Source of the DNA: CAZPZR01 sp964591105
GTDB lineage: Bacteria > Bacillota > Clostridia > Lachnospirales > Lachnospiraceae
Assembly: GCA_964591105.1 (NCBI GenBank)
Contig: CAZPZR010000006.1
Coordinates: forward strand, 1 to 45,161
DNA: 45,161 nucleotides
Direction: 5' to 3'
The notes under the pieces are model-generated. The model saw only the letters and a list, made by a program, of their open reading frames with translations, did no database searches and had not been told where the DNA came from. Shown one piece after another: positions 5,867-14,683 of this stretch. How positions within the stretch are numbered: position 1 is the stretch's first letter; each line of letters begins with the position of its first letter. A program made the position numbers and the translations under genes.

Positions 5867-7654
5867 CTATATAGTGGTATCTTTAAATACCACTTTGTAA
5901 AACTCCGCATCTACCTCTTTATTACATTGTTCCAGCACCTCTTCGGATAGCTTCAGAACTTCTCGATCATATGTATAGATACCATTTGTTTCTTCTTCAA
6001 TATCAGATACCTGTGTATAAATGGTTGCTGACAAACCATTCTTAATATTTGGAAGTACATCCGTACAAATCAAACATTCATATCCTTCACTTAAAGATTT
6101 TCGGTCTTCAAACTTTTTATAACCATATTCCGCTTTACAAGCACTATGTAGTGGTACATGCCAGGAATATCCACCATATTCCGTCAGCGCGGTAACTCTC
6201 TCATTTTCTTGTTTGAATTTCAGCGGAAGGAAATATTCATGAATGCTTTGATAATCTCCAGCACCTTGGTCAAACCATCCGCTTGCATGATCAACCAATC
6301 TGCTTGAATCCATTTTCTTTACATCCTTTGTGATGCGCTCCGCATCAAATTGTCCCCATCCTTCGTTAAAAATCGTCCAAGTAACAATTGATGGATGATT
6401 TTTAAGATAAGAAACAGTATCTTTCACTTCTTGTTCAAATTCTTTCCTGCCTTCATCACTTCCTCTAGATAGCAGATGATAATTCTTGTCTTTTGGCTTC
6501 CATGGTGTATGCGCTAATACTGTTGCTAGATATGTCACATACCAGTCTTTGTAGCCGCTTCCTCCATTTACCATGTCTTGCCATACAAGCATTCCCATTT
6601 GATCACAATGATAATACCAACGTTCTGGTTCGATTTTGCAATGCTTTCGCAGCATATTAAATCCAAGACGTTTCATTTCGGATATATCAAATATCATCGC
6701 TTCATCCGTTGGAGCTGTGTAAAGTCCGTCCGGCCAGTATCCTTGGTCGAGTAGTCCTTTTTGGAAATACGGTTTGTTATTTAAGAATACTCTCGGAATT
6801 TGATTTTCATCTTTCTCAACAGAAATCTTCCGCATTGCAAAATAACTCTCGACCTCATCTTCTCCCAATGCTATCTTCAGTTTGTACAAGAAAGGATCTT
6901 CCGGACTCCACGAGTGCATTTGTGGTATTTTTATTTCTCGTTTCTCGTTTGATAAAGCTTTTATTTTCAGCATCCCAGGTATTTCAACCGCAATTTCACT
7001 AGTGGTATTTGATAGAACCACCACTTCAATACTCTTTTGATCGTAATTGGTATTAACTTCCAATCCTCCAATGTGGTTTTCTGGAACTTGTTCCATCCAC
7101 ACCGTTTGCCATATTCCACTTTGCGCCGTATAATACATACCGCCACGTGCCAGTTTTTGTTTTCCTCTGCTATGATAAGATGTATCCGAAGTATCCTGTA
7201 CTCTGACAACTAATTCATTTTCGTCATCCGGGTTCAATGCTTCTGTAACATCAACCGAAAAAGGCAAATATCCACCAGTATTTCTAATTAGTACCACTCC
7301 ATTTAAGTAGATAGTTGCAATTTGATCAACCGCACCAAAGTGAAGTATCCAGCGTTTGCGATTTTCGGAAATCGTAACTTGTTTTGGTAGTGTTCGGCGA
7401 TACCATAGATATTCTGTTGGTTGTAGCTGTCGTTTAACGCCAGAAAGATAGGATTCCGGCGAAAAAGGAACCAGTATTTTTCCATCGTAATTTTGAGGCT
7501 TATCTTTTGTTTGTGTGATTGCATAATCCCAGAGTCCATTTAGATTCACGTAGCTTTTGCGTACCATTGTTGGACGGGGATATTCATTTAATACAGCGGT
7601 TGGATTTTTCAACACTTGATCTGTCCATCTTGTTTTTAGATTTTTCATATTCAT
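5867..7654 (-). CDS. Glycoside hydrolase family 2 protein (beta-galactosidase-like)
   Basis: A 595-residue cytoplasmic glycosidase with no signal peptide. Domains: jelly-roll sugar-binding (about 30-190), immunoglobulin-like (190-280) and TIM barrel (280-580). The catalytic acid/base is Glu431 in IFNEGWG and the nucleophile is Glu492 in ALTEYGGYSW. The N-x-K motif of true beta-glucuronidases is absent at the expected place (TNGIYTY near 556-562), so glucuronides are not the obvious substrate; a beta-galactoside or related beta-glycoside is more likely. AAGGGTG lies shortly upstream of the ATG. It stands alone and diverges from ttcA over a palindrome that covers its -10 region, so sugar-responsive repression is plausible. 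No transporter or regulator gene is adjacent. Confidence 0.88.
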   Translation of the reverse strand: MNMKNLKTRWTDQVLKNPTAVLNEYPRPTMVRKSYVNLNGLWDYAITQTKDKPQNYDGKILVPFSPESYLSGVKRQLQPTEYLWYRRTLPKQVTISENRKRWILHFGAVDQIATIYLNGVVLIRNTGGYLPFSVDVTEALNPDDENELVVRVQDTSDTSYHSRGKQKLARGGMYYTAQSGIWQTVWMEQVPENHIGGLEVNTNYDQKSIEVVVLSNTTSEIAVEIPGMLKIKALSNEKREIKIPQMHSWSPEDPFLYKLKIALGEDEVESYFAMRKISVEKDENQIPRVFLNNKPYFQKGLLDQGYWPDGLYTAPTDEAMIFDISEMKRLGFNMLRKHCKIEPERWYYHCDQMGMLVWQDMVNGGSGYKDWYVTYLATVLAHTPWKPKDKNYHLLSRGSDEGRKEFEQEVKDTVSYLKNHPSIVTWTIFNEGWGQFDAERITKDVKKMDSSRLVDHASGWFDQGAGDYQSIHEYFLPLKFKQENERVTALTEYGGYSWHVPLHSACKAEYGYKKFEDRKSLSEGYECLICTDVLPNIKNGLSATIYTQVSDIEEETNGIYTYDREVLKLSEEVLEQCNKEVDAEFYKVVFKDTTI

Positions 7655-7678
7655 TTTTCACCCTTGTAAATTATCACA

Positions 7679-7723
7679 ATTTTCGTTTTTTCAATTATAG
7701 CATATTGTCAAAAAAACGAAAAT
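7679..7723. promoter_or_regulatory. 13-bp perfect inverted repeat over a divergent promoter region
   Basis: ATTTTCGTTTTTT (7679-7691) and its exact complement AAAAAACGAAAAT (7711-7723) flank 19 bases. On the minus strand those 19 bases contain an extended -10 (TGC then TATAAT, 7694-7699) for the GH2 gene. TTGTCA at 7705-7710 could be a -35 for ttcA on the plus strand. The symmetry and position suggest an operator, though a hairpin is also possible. Confidence 0.5.
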
Positions 7724-7777
7724 CATGTACTCTATATAGGAACTCAAAATCAGAAACATTTATGCGAGGTTAAATTA

Positions 7778-8512
7778 ATGAAATTACAACAACTATTAAG
7801 TTATACTAGAAAAGCCGTAGATGAATATACAATGATTGAGGAAGGCGATCATATCGCTGTAGGAATTTCCGGCGGGAAAGACAGTTTGACACTTTTATAT
7901 GCGATGCATGGATTGCAGCGTTTTTATCCAAAGAAGTTTAAACTGAGTGCGATTACGATTGACCTTGGATATTCCAAGTGTGATTTTACTCCGGTTGCAA
8001 AATTATGTGAGGAACTTGGTGTTCCATATAAGATTGTCAAGACAGATATTGCTCATATTTTATTCGAAGAGCGCAAGGAGCCTAATCCATGTTCTCTCTG
8101 TGCAAAGATGAGAAAAGGAGCTTTGAATCAGGCAGTGAAAGAAATGGGATGCAACAAGATTGCTTACGGTCATCACAAAGACGATATTATCGAGACAATG
8201 CTTCTTTCTATGTTGTTCGAAGGAAGATTCCATTCATTTTCTCCAAGAACCTATTTGGATCGAATGGATTTGACCGTCATTCGTCCGCTGATGTTCGTAG
8301 ATGAAGCTGATGTGATTGGTTTTAAGAATAAATACGATTTGCCGGTTGTTACAAGTCGATGTCCAATTGACGGCTACACCAAGCGTCAGTATGCAAAAGA
8401 ACTTGTACATTCATTGAATAAAGATCATCCTGGAGCAAAGCAGCGTATGTTTACTGCGATTTTGAATGGAAATATTCAGGGATGGCCAGAAAGAATTCCA
8501 CATGTAAGATAA
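7778..8512 (+). CDS. ttcA: TtcA-family tRNA 2-thiocytidine biosynthesis protein
   Basis: A PP-loop ATPase of 244 residues that adenylates a tRNA base and inserts sulfur; TtcA makes 2-thiocytidine at position 32. The PP-loop SGGKDS is at 31-36. Three cysteines fit the Fe-S cluster site of TtcA: Cys105 and Cys108 in PNPCSLC and Cys195 in SRCPIDG. HHKDD (132-136) is the second family motif. The ribosome binding site is a modest GAGG ten bases before the ATG. It is monocistronic, diverges from the GH2 gene and ends at a convergent terminator. Related PP-loop proteins act on other bases, so the exact tRNA target is inferred. Confidence 0.85.
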   Translation: MKLQQLLSYTRKAVDEYTMIEEGDHIAVGISGGKDSLTLLYAMHGLQRFYPKKFKLSAITIDLGYSKCDFTPVAKLCEELGVPYKIVKTDIAHILFEERKEPNPCSLCAKMRKGALNQAVKEMGCNKIAYGHHKDDIIETMLLSMLFEGRFHSFSPRTYLDRMDLTVIRPLMFVDEADVIGFKNKYDLPVVTSRCPIDGYTKRQYAKELVHSLNKDHPGAKQRMFTAILNGNIQGWPERIPHVR

Positions 8513-8516
8513 GAAA

Positions 8517-8571
8517 AAGAAGCAGTTCTTTGATTAGGATAACATTTCCAAATTCAAGCAACTGCTTCTTA
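8517..8571. terminator. Bidirectional terminator between ttcA and rluD
   Basis: AAGAAGCAGTT and AACTGCTTCTT form a perfect 11-bp stem over a long loop in which TTGA and TCAA can also pair. T-rich sequence follows on both strands. It ends ttcA and the long minus-strand division operon. Confidence 0.8.
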
Positions 8572-8573
8572 TT

Positions 8574-9479
8574 TTATAATTGTTTTAAAAGATTTTCAAA
8601 ATATTCCGGCATTGGTGCTTCCACTTCAACATATTCTCCTGTGGTCGGATGAATAAAGCCAAGTGTCTTCGCATGCAACGTCTGTCCAATCAGTTTCGGA
8701 AATGGACATTTCTTCGGGCCATATACTTGATCTCCAACCAGTGGATGACCGATACTCGCCATATGCACACGGATCTGATGTGTTCGCCCTGTTTCCAATT
8801 TACACTGAATGTACGTATAATTGCCATAACGCTCCAAAACTTTATAATGAGTGATTGCAGTACGTCCATTTTTCGCCTGCGTACTCATTTTCTTTCGTTC
8901 TGTTGGATGTCTGCCAATCGGTGCATTCACAGTACCTTCATCTTCTTTGATATTTCCATGTACCAATGCTACATAGATGCGATTGATAGAATGTTCTTTC
9001 AACTGCTCAGAAAGACTCTGGTGTGCCGCATCATTTTTGCACACGATCAAAGATCCTGTCGTATCCATGTCGATACGGTGTACAATTCCAGGACGCATCA
9101 TCCCATTAATTCCAGAAAGTTCGTCACCGCAATGATACATCAATCCATTCACTAATGTTCCAGAATAATGTCCTGGTGCTGGATGAACCACCATCTGTTT
9201 TGGTTTATTTACAACAATAACATCTTTATCTTCATACAAAATATCCAGTGCAAGGTCCTCAGCGACGATATCCGGCTCTTTTATCTCAGGGATGGACATC
9301 TCCACCCTGTCACCCAAAACAAGCCTGTAATTCGCTTTTACGGGCTTACCGTTGACATGGACCAATTTATCTTTCATTAATTTCTGAATGTAAGAACGAG
9401 ATTTGTCTTCCAGCATCTCTGCCAAGTACTTATCAATACGTTCTCCTTCTTCATTTTCAACTGTGAAATACTCGATCAA
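8574..9479 (-). CDS. rluD: RluD-type 23S rRNA pseudouridine synthase
   Basis: A 301-residue RluA-family enzyme that isomerises uridine to pseudouridine in rRNA. An S4 RNA-binding domain (about 12-70) precedes the catalytic domain. The active site is HRIDMDTTG with catalytic Asp137. GRTHQIRVHM, further on, is the other hallmark. The start is a TTG with GGAGG six bases upstream, and it overlaps the end of lspA by 23 bases, so coupling with lspA is likely. It is the last gene of a minus-strand operon. Which of the RluC/RluD/YlyB activities it has cannot be settled by eye. Confidence 0.9.
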   Translation of the reverse strand: MIEYFTVENEEGERIDKYLAEMLEDKSRSYIQKLMKDKLVHVNGKPVKANYRLVLGDRVEMSIPEIKEPDIVAEDLALDILYEDKDVIVVNKPKQMVVHPAPGHYSGTLVNGLMYHCGDELSGINGMMRPGIVHRIDMDTTGSLIVCKNDAAHQSLSEQLKEHSINRIYVALVHGNIKEDEGTVNAPIGRHPTERKKMSTQAKNGRTAITHYKVLERYGNYTYIQCKLETGRTHQIRVHMASIGHPLVGDQVYGPKKCPFPKLIGQTLHAKTLGFIHPTTGEYVEVEAPMPEYFENLLKQL

Positions 9480-9966
9480 GATCTTCCTCCTTATAATAAA
9501 AGAACAATAGCACGATCATTACTGCCACAGCAACCGTCACATAGATGTCTGCCACATTAAACACCGGAAAATCAATCAATTTAAAATAAAAGAAATCAAC
9601 GACATATCCCAGCTTTAAACGATCAATGCAATTTCCAAATGCTCCTGCAAGCAACAAAGTTGCGCATATACGGAGTGGCAAATATTTTCGTTCCATAGGC
9701 ACACGCAAATAAAAAATGATTACTACAATCGTGATTACTACAACACTGAGCATGAAAAATACTCTTTGATTCTGAAGCATCCCAAATGCAGCTCCTCGAT
9801 TTTCCAAATATTCTAACTGGAAGACATTTCGTATAATCACAAATGCTCCCTGATCTTTCAAATGTTCAACAGCAAGATACTTCGTTGCCTGATCAATGAG
9901 TACTCCGACAATCACTCCCACAAACGCAAGAAGATAATGCCAAATACGCTGTTTTTTAAGTTCCAT
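9457..9966 (-). CDS. lspA: Lipoprotein signal peptidase LspA
   Basis: The membrane aspartyl peptidase (signal peptidase II) that removes signal peptides from lipid-modified prolipoproteins. The 169-residue protein has four membrane segments (about 10-28, 70-88, 96-112, 138-158). The conserved aspartates are Asp115 (GNCIDR), Asp124 (VVDF) and Asp140 (FNVAD), and ENRGAAFG is the other family motif. It sits between ylmH and rluD, a common Firmicutes order. The ankyrin lipoprotein at the right end of the window is a candidate substrate type. Confidence 0.97.
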   Translation of the reverse strand: MELKKQRIWHYLLAFVGVIVGVLIDQATKYLAVEHLKDQGAFVIIRNVFQLEYLENRGAAFGMLQNQRVFFMLSVVVITIVVIIFYLRVPMERKYLPLRICATLLLAGAFGNCIDRLKLGYVVDFFYFKLIDFPVFNVADIYVTVAVAVMIVLLFFYYKEEDLDRVFHS

Positions 9967-9979
9967 ATATGTTCGTCCT

Positions 9980-10735
9980 TTATATATATTTTTTGATAGT
10001 TACAACATAACGTCCTTTTTTCGTCTCTCCAACAACAGACTCATAAGAAACTCGCCCCACACCACGCACAGAGATCATATCTCCGTCTTTTAAGTGGTAG
10101 CCGTTACTTGTAATTAGTTTTCCATTTACAAACACTTTTGCTCCTTCGATATATGCAGTAATCTTACTTCTAGATGTTCCATAAGCAGTTGACAATATCG
10201 TGTCCAAACGAATGGACGCAACAGTGCCTTTAATCACCTGATATTTCGGCTCATATGTCAGCTCAGTTGCATCTTTCACCACACTGGTTACAACGGTATG
10301 GCGAATTCTTGTCAAGGAGTCCGCAATATATGCAGCAATTTCTTCTCTTGCAAATACTGCCGCCTGTTTGTCATCTACAATAATATCTCCTAACTTACAT
10401 CGTTCAATTCCCAAATTCATGATTGCGCCCAAATAATCTCGATGGGACAATTCTTCTGCAAACTTCGAATGAACCGGTCGAATTTCCACGACCTTCATTG
10501 GATATTCATACTCATAATAAAGAGCATCAGGTAGAAATGCAACCATCTGACGCTCTGCTAAATCATATCCTCCGTATGTTTCGTATCTTGCTGGAAACAT
10601 ATCTTTCGGTGTTGTATGAAGTATATTCAATTCATTCAAATTCAAAAAATCCGAGAAAGAAACGACGTCTCTGTGAAATGCCTGATTCGAAAGTTCAATC
10701 AGACGTTTCCGAAGCATAGTTTCTTCTTTATTCAT
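9980..10735 (-). CDS. ylmH: YlmH-like S4-domain RNA-binding protein
   Basis: A 251-residue protein of the YlmH family. The N-terminal two thirds form the family-specific domain (FSDFLNLNEL, then FLPDALYYEYEYP and HRDYLGAIMNLGI). A C-terminal S4 RNA-binding domain covers about 175-245 (LDTILSTAYGTSRSKI). Bacillus YlmH is encoded beside sepF and divIVA and has been linked to ribosome-associated quality control on 50S subunits. Here it directly follows sepF; divIVA and ylmG are absent from this place, and lspA comes next. GAGG lies five bases before the ATG. Confidence 0.9.
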   Translation of the reverse strand: MNKEETMLRKRLIELSNQAFHRDVVSFSDFLNLNELNILHTTPKDMFPARYETYGGYDLAERQMVAFLPDALYYEYEYPMKVVEIRPVHSKFAEELSHRDYLGAIMNLGIERCKLGDIIVDDKQAAVFAREEIAAYIADSLTRIRHTVVTSVVKDATELTYEPKYQVIKGTVASIRLDTILSTAYGTSRSKITAYIEGAKVFVNGKLITSNGYHLKDGDMISVRGVGRVSYESVVGETKKGRYVVTIKKYI

Positions 10736-10766
10736 AATACCTCACAAAATGTCTGCTCTGCAGAAA

Positions 10767-11309
10767 TTAGAATCTTGAACGCATAGAAGATGCATCAAAA
10801 GATGTATTCAAAAGATCCTGTAAGTCTCCAGAAATATCTACATTCGTTGGAGTTACAAGGAATATGTAATTTGAAATCTTCTGAAGGTTTCCGCTAATTG
10901 CGTAAGTTGCTCCTGAAGTGAAGTCAATGATTCTCTGTGCAACCTCTAAATCAAGTCCTTCTAAATTCAAGATTACAGTACGGCTTGCTAAAAGTGTCTC
11001 TGTAATCTCACGTGTATCATCTACAGAATTTGGCTTAATCACACAAACTTCCATGTTTGGACTTCTTCTTGCTGGCTGACGCATTGGTGTTACTTTATTA
11101 TTACTGCTTGAACGTGATGATTTGGAAGAAGTTGCTGGAAGATCATAATCATCTTCGTCATCCAAATCTGCTTCCTTGCCTTTACGGAAAAGATTTCTCT
11201 TTGGTTTTTCTTCATAGTCATCATCATATTCATCATCAAAGAAATCATCATCGTATTCATCATCGTCGCTTAACTTCATGATGTCTAAAAACTTATCTAA
11301 TACTCCCAT
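10767..11309 (-). CDS. sepF: Cell division protein SepF
   Basis: The membrane-binding partner of FtsZ that aligns filaments at the septum. The 180-residue protein has the expected N-terminal amphipathic helix (MGVLDKFLDIMKL) for membrane contact. A very acidic and then Ser-rich linker spans about 14-80, and the SepF fold follows at about 84-170 (VCVIKPNSVDDTREI to VNLEGL-type strands and SGATYAISG). The acidic linker is longer and more Asp-rich than in Bacillus. It sits between the PLP protein gene ylmE/yggS and ylmH, the classic Gram-positive division cluster. Confidence 0.96.
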   Translation of the reverse strand: MGVLDKFLDIMKLSDDDEYDDDFFDDEYDDDYEEKPKRNLFRKGKEADLDDEDDYDLPATSSKSSRSSSNNKVTPMRQPARRSPNMEVCVIKPNSVDDTREITETLLASRTVILNLEGLDLEVAQRIIDFTSGATYAISGNLQKISNYIFLVTPTNVDISGDLQDLLNTSFDASSMRSRF

Positions 11310-11333
11310 ATTAAAAAATCTCCTATCTTATGT

Positions 11334-12029
11334 TTAGACTATGGCATAATTTCTCTCACCAAAAATTCCAGTACCAACACGAACCATTGTCGCGCCTTCT
11401 TCTACTGCAACCTGGTAATCATTCGTCATGCCCATAGAAAGTACACTCATAATGATATTATCAATGTTTTTCTTTGCAATGTCAACAGATAATTTACGTA
11501 AATGCTCGAAAACAGGGCGATTTTCTTCTGGATTTTCAACAAAAGGAGCAATTGTCATCAATCCCATAACCTGAAGATGAGAAAAATGTGATACTTCCTC
11601 TACAAATGCATCCAGTTCCTCTGGAAGAAGTCCGAATTTACTTTCCTCTCTCGCTACATTTACTTCAATCAAAATTTTTACTTTTCGATCATGTTTCGCA
11701 GCTTCCTTTTCAATAGTCTCTGCAAGACGGATAGAATCTACAGAATGAATCATATCAACTTTATCAATGATATATTTCACTTTATTTCTCTGTAAATGTC
11801 CAATCAGATGCCAATGAATATCTTTTGGAAGTGCATCATATTTATCTACTAATTCCTGAACTTTATTTTCACCAAATACACGTACACCAAGATCATATGC
11901 TTCCTGCAATGTCTCTACTGGTTTTGTCTTGCTGACAGCAATCAGTGTCACGTCTTCTCTGGAACGTCCACTTTTCTCACAAGACTTGTTAATTTCTTCT
12001 TCTACACTTTTCAGATTTTCCTTTAACAT
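11334..12029 (-). CDS. ylmE: YggS/YlmE-family PLP homeostasis protein
   Basis: A 231-residue fold-type III pyridoxal-phosphate protein (PLPBP family) that buffers PLP and affects amino- and keto-acid pools; no catalytic activity is firmly known. The cofactor lysine is Lys34 in AVSKTKP. HLIGHLQRNKV and GLMTIAPF are family hallmarks, and the C-terminal SMGMTNDY plus VRVGTGIFG bind the phosphate. AAGGAG precedes the ATG. Its place immediately before sepF matches ylmE of Bacillus. Confidence 0.95.
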   Translation of the reverse strand: MLKENLKSVEEEINKSCEKSGRSREDVTLIAVSKTKPVETLQEAYDLGVRVFGENKVQELVDKYDALPKDIHWHLIGHLQRNKVKYIIDKVDMIHSVDSIRLAETIEKEAAKHDRKVKILIEVNVAREESKFGLLPEELDAFVEEVSHFSHLQVMGLMTIAPFVENPEENRPVFEHLRKLSVDIAKKNIDNIIMSVLSMGMTNDYQVAVEEGATMVRVGTGIFGERNYAIV

Positions 12030-12048
12030 GCTCTATCTCCTTTATTCT

Positions 12049-13428
12049 TTAAAACACGATGTCATCTTCTTTTACGGTGTCACCATCTAATGCAATATGG
12101 TCATAGTTTGTGAGACCATAATTATTTCCTTCTTCTACGATATAGTACTCATCACTTTCGCATAAGATACGAATCTGCTTAAAGACTGCATACCCTTTAT
12201 TGATATTATAAACGCCCTGTAAACTCTTGGTCTTGCTTAGACGACAGGTATCCGTCGAATTTGGTTTGATTAGTGTCGTTCCCTCTTTAAAAGCACGAGG
12301 ATCTAAATAAATCAGTCCGTTTTCCTCATCTTTATAATACACCGTTGCCTTCTGAAATGTTGCACTATCTTTTCCCTGATCAATCAGTACACCATTTTCC
12401 TTGCTATCACCACCCTGAGTCAGATAATCTTCTGACACGATGTAGAAATCTTTATTTACTACGGAAGATTTTGGAATCTTCAATCCAGACTCATCTTCCA
12501 AAATGAGTTCAATATCCAAATAGCGTTCCTGTGCATAACGAACCATTGCAGAGTAAAATGTTAAACATCCTAATTTTCCTGCGCTGGTATTCTGAATAGA
12601 GAAAGAGGCTTTGGCAGTTTCGTTGTCTTTTGCAAATCGAACTTTCATCGTCTTTGTATCTGTAAGCTCACTGGCAGTCTTATCATCCAGTGAAATAACA
12701 ACCATCCATTTGTCATCCGTAATCAGCTTATACACTGGATTTCCCGCTTGAACTTCACTATTATTAGTAAAATTCTTCTTTTCGTAAGTTGCCTTCTGAA
12801 TCATGTCCTTTGTGACATTCTGAAGAGTAACACCTTCATATCCATCTGTATAGTATTGAATCACGCCATCACCTGCAGCCAGGAATACCTGCAATGCGTC
12901 TCCATACTGCCCTTTCATGTCTTCTAGCTGGGCATGTCTGCTCTGACTAGATTTGCTCTCCAACACCGTCTGAATTTCTGTTTTTAACGTATATACTTCT
13001 TGAAATTGCTCATCTGTATAATTTTCACTAAAGGATTGTGCTCTTGACAAAATAGAGTTTTGTTCTTCAGTAGTTAATTCCTCAGCATCAGAAGTCTCAC
13101 CAGTTTTAAACTCCAGTGCCTGATTCGAAATCGTATACACCTGCGTTTTCGCACCTACTTTATCGCCTTCTGTTGCAAAATAATTCACATATCCAGCAGT
13201 TTCTGCATTTACCACTTGTTCGTCACGGAGAACAAATCCCGTATAAGCAGTATCTCTCAAAATGGAGCCCTCACGCACTTCGTAGACAGATACATGATCG
13301 TTGGTCAAATACATCAAAACTGTCGCAATCAAATAGATAAAAATAATTCCAAATATAATCACACCTATATTAAAATGCTTCTTCTTATAAAAAGCACGTA
13401 TATTCGTTTCATTACGCTTCTTTGCCAA
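12049..13428 (-). CDS. HlyD-like membrane-anchored protein in the division cluster
   Basis: A 459-residue protein with a basic N-terminus, one membrane segment at about 20-42 and a large extracytoplasmic part. A barrel-sandwich-like segment (LRDEQVVNAETAGYVNYFATEGDKV in outline, about 68-95) resembles the lipoyl-type half of HlyD adaptors. A helical region (about 115-175) follows, and a second half-motif lies near 225-260. No ABC transporter or outer-membrane partner is encoded nearby. The start is a TTG eight bases after AGGGGG. It lies between a radical SAM gene and ylmE-sepF, so a role in envelope or division is suggested by position. Family assignment is moderate; function is unknown. Confidence 0.6.
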   Translation of the reverse strand: MAKKRNETNIRAFYKKKHFNIGVIIFGIIFIYLIATVLMYLTNDHVSVYEVREGSILRDTAYTGFVLRDEQVVNAETAGYVNYFATEGDKVGAKTQVYTISNQALEFKTGETSDAEELTTEEQNSILSRAQSFSENYTDEQFQEVYTLKTEIQTVLESKSSQSRHAQLEDMKGQYGDALQVFLAAGDGVIQYYTDGYEGVTLQNVTKDMIQKATYEKKNFTNNSEVQAGNPVYKLITDDKWMVVISLDDKTASELTDTKTMKVRFAKDNETAKASFSIQNTSAGKLGCLTFYSAMVRYAQERYLDIELILEDESGLKIPKSSVVNKDFYIVSEDYLTQGGDSKENGVLIDQGKDSATFQKATVYYKDEENGLIYLDPRAFKEGTTLIKPNSTDTCRLSKTKSLQGVYNINKGYAVFKQIRILCESDEYYIVEEGNNYGLTNYDHIALDGDTVKEDDIVF

Positions 13429-13440
13429 ACGTCATACCCC

Positions 13441-14391
13441 CTACAATAATTTCAAAGCCGCTCCATGCAAATATTGAAATTGCTTGCCTTGATAATGATC
13501 TCCACGGTTCATTTGCTCTAGAACTTCATCTCGCAATTTCCACCAGCTGGTGCTCCAATTAGAGAATACAGCATCCTCCTCCGGCACACGGCTAAACAAT
13601 CGTTCTACCACTATTTCTGGATTCAAATGCTCCAAAAATGCAATCAAACGCTCAATATATTCCTCTTTTGAGCATAACGTTATTGTACCATTTTCGTATG
13701 CCTCACACAACCTTGTATTTTTTGCAATATACAAAGAATGAATCTTTACAACCGGGATACGAAGTGCAGACAGAATCTTTGCTGTTTCTATGCTATCTGC
13801 CAGTGTATCACCCGGAAGATTCAAAATTACATGCGTGCAAATCTCAAATCCATATGGATGAATCTGAAGAACCGCATCAATAAATTCTGCCAGGCCATGC
13901 CCGCGCTCAATCGATGCTAATGTATGATAGTTTGCAGTCTGAAGCCCCAGTTCAATAGTAATCTCCATACCATACTCGGTCTGAATTTTTTTCAAAATTT
14001 CCAGATAAGGTTTGGAAATGCAGTCCGGCCGTGTAGATACTGCGATTTCTACAATATCCGGAACAGTTGCAGCTTCTCGCAAATATTGTTCGAACTCCTC
14101 AACTGGCAGAAATGTGTTCGTATAATTTTGAAAATAAGCAATAAATTTGTGGGCTTTATATTTTTTCTCAATATGTGATTTCGTATGAGTCAACTGTTCT
14201 GTTACGGACACAGTATTCTCCAAAGCTTCAAATCCCGTACCACATTCTGCACAGAAACTGCAGCCTCTTCTTCCACCCAAACGATTTGGGCAAGTCAGTG
14301 GTAGATTTACTGGAAGCTTATAAGTTTTTTCCCCATATTTTTCTTTCAAATAATCAGAATAAGCATAATAAAGACGTTTTTCTGGATTCAT
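13441..14391 (-). CDS. YhcC-type radical SAM protein (TIGR01212 family)
   Basis: A 316-residue radical S-adenosylmethionine protein. The 4Fe-4S cysteines have the unusual spacing of the YhcC/TIGR01212 family, C-x9-C-x2-C (Cys34, Cys44, Cys47, in PLTCPNRLGG to GCSFC). EIAVSTRPDCI and IELGLQTAN follow in the TIM barrel. The substrate of the family is unknown. The start was placed at the ATG seven bases after AAAGGA; a 15-codon longer reading has no such site. It is the first gene of the minus-strand operon running to rluD, and its stop is followed closely by the HlyD-like start. Confidence 0.88.
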   Translation of the reverse strand: MNPEKRLYYAYSDYLKEKYGEKTYKLPVNLPLTCPNRLGGRRGCSFCAECGTGFEALENTVSVTEQLTHTKSHIEKKYKAHKFIAYFQNYTNTFLPVEEFEQYLREAATVPDIVEIAVSTRPDCISKPYLEILKKIQTEYGMEITIELGLQTANYHTLASIERGHGLAEFIDAVLQIHPYGFEICTHVILNLPGDTLADSIETAKILSALRIPVVKIHSLYIAKNTRLCEAYENGTITLCSKEEYIERLIAFLEHLNPEIVVERLFSRVPEEDAVFSNWSTSWWKLRDEVLEQMNRGDHYQGKQFQYLHGAALKLL

Positions 14392-14466
14392 TATTTTTTC
14401 CTTTCCCACGTATAATATTTTTAAATTCACACACACTATGACCAGTATAAAAAAGGAGGATTTTTC

Positions 14467-14679
14467 ATGAAATGGTTTGATAATACAGCACTGACGCTTG
14501 TAATCATCGGTGCGATTAACTGGCTGCTCATTGGTATCTTTCGCTTTGACCTGGTTGCACTTCTCTTTGGCAACTTAAGTTGGTTGTCGAGAATCATTTA
14601 CACAATCATCGGTCTCTGCGGACTTTATCTCATCAGTCTCTTCGGAAGAATCAGTCAGCCTGGAGATTCTTGTTCATAA
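14467..14679 (+). CDS. DUF378 family small membrane protein
   Basis: A 70-residue protein with two membrane segments (about 8-28 and 40-60). The family signature LVIIGAINWLLIG and a following F-D-L-V-A-L-L-F-G run identify DUF378. Function is unknown. It is the only plus-strand gene in a region where everything else is on the minus strand. AAGGAGG is a strong ribosome binding site, and a bidirectional terminator follows. TATAAT at 14411-14416 is a possible -10, with only a poor -35. Confidence 0.85.
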   Translation: MKWFDNTALTLVIIGAINWLLIGIFRFDLVALLFGNLSWLSRIIYTIIGLCGLYLISLFGRISQPGDSCS

Positions 14680-14683
14680 AAAG

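Noticed and set aside
7694..7710. TTGACA close to TATAAT upstream of the GH2 gene
   Set aside because: The hexamers are only six bases apart, far too close to work as a -35/-10 pair; the extended -10 is the better reading.
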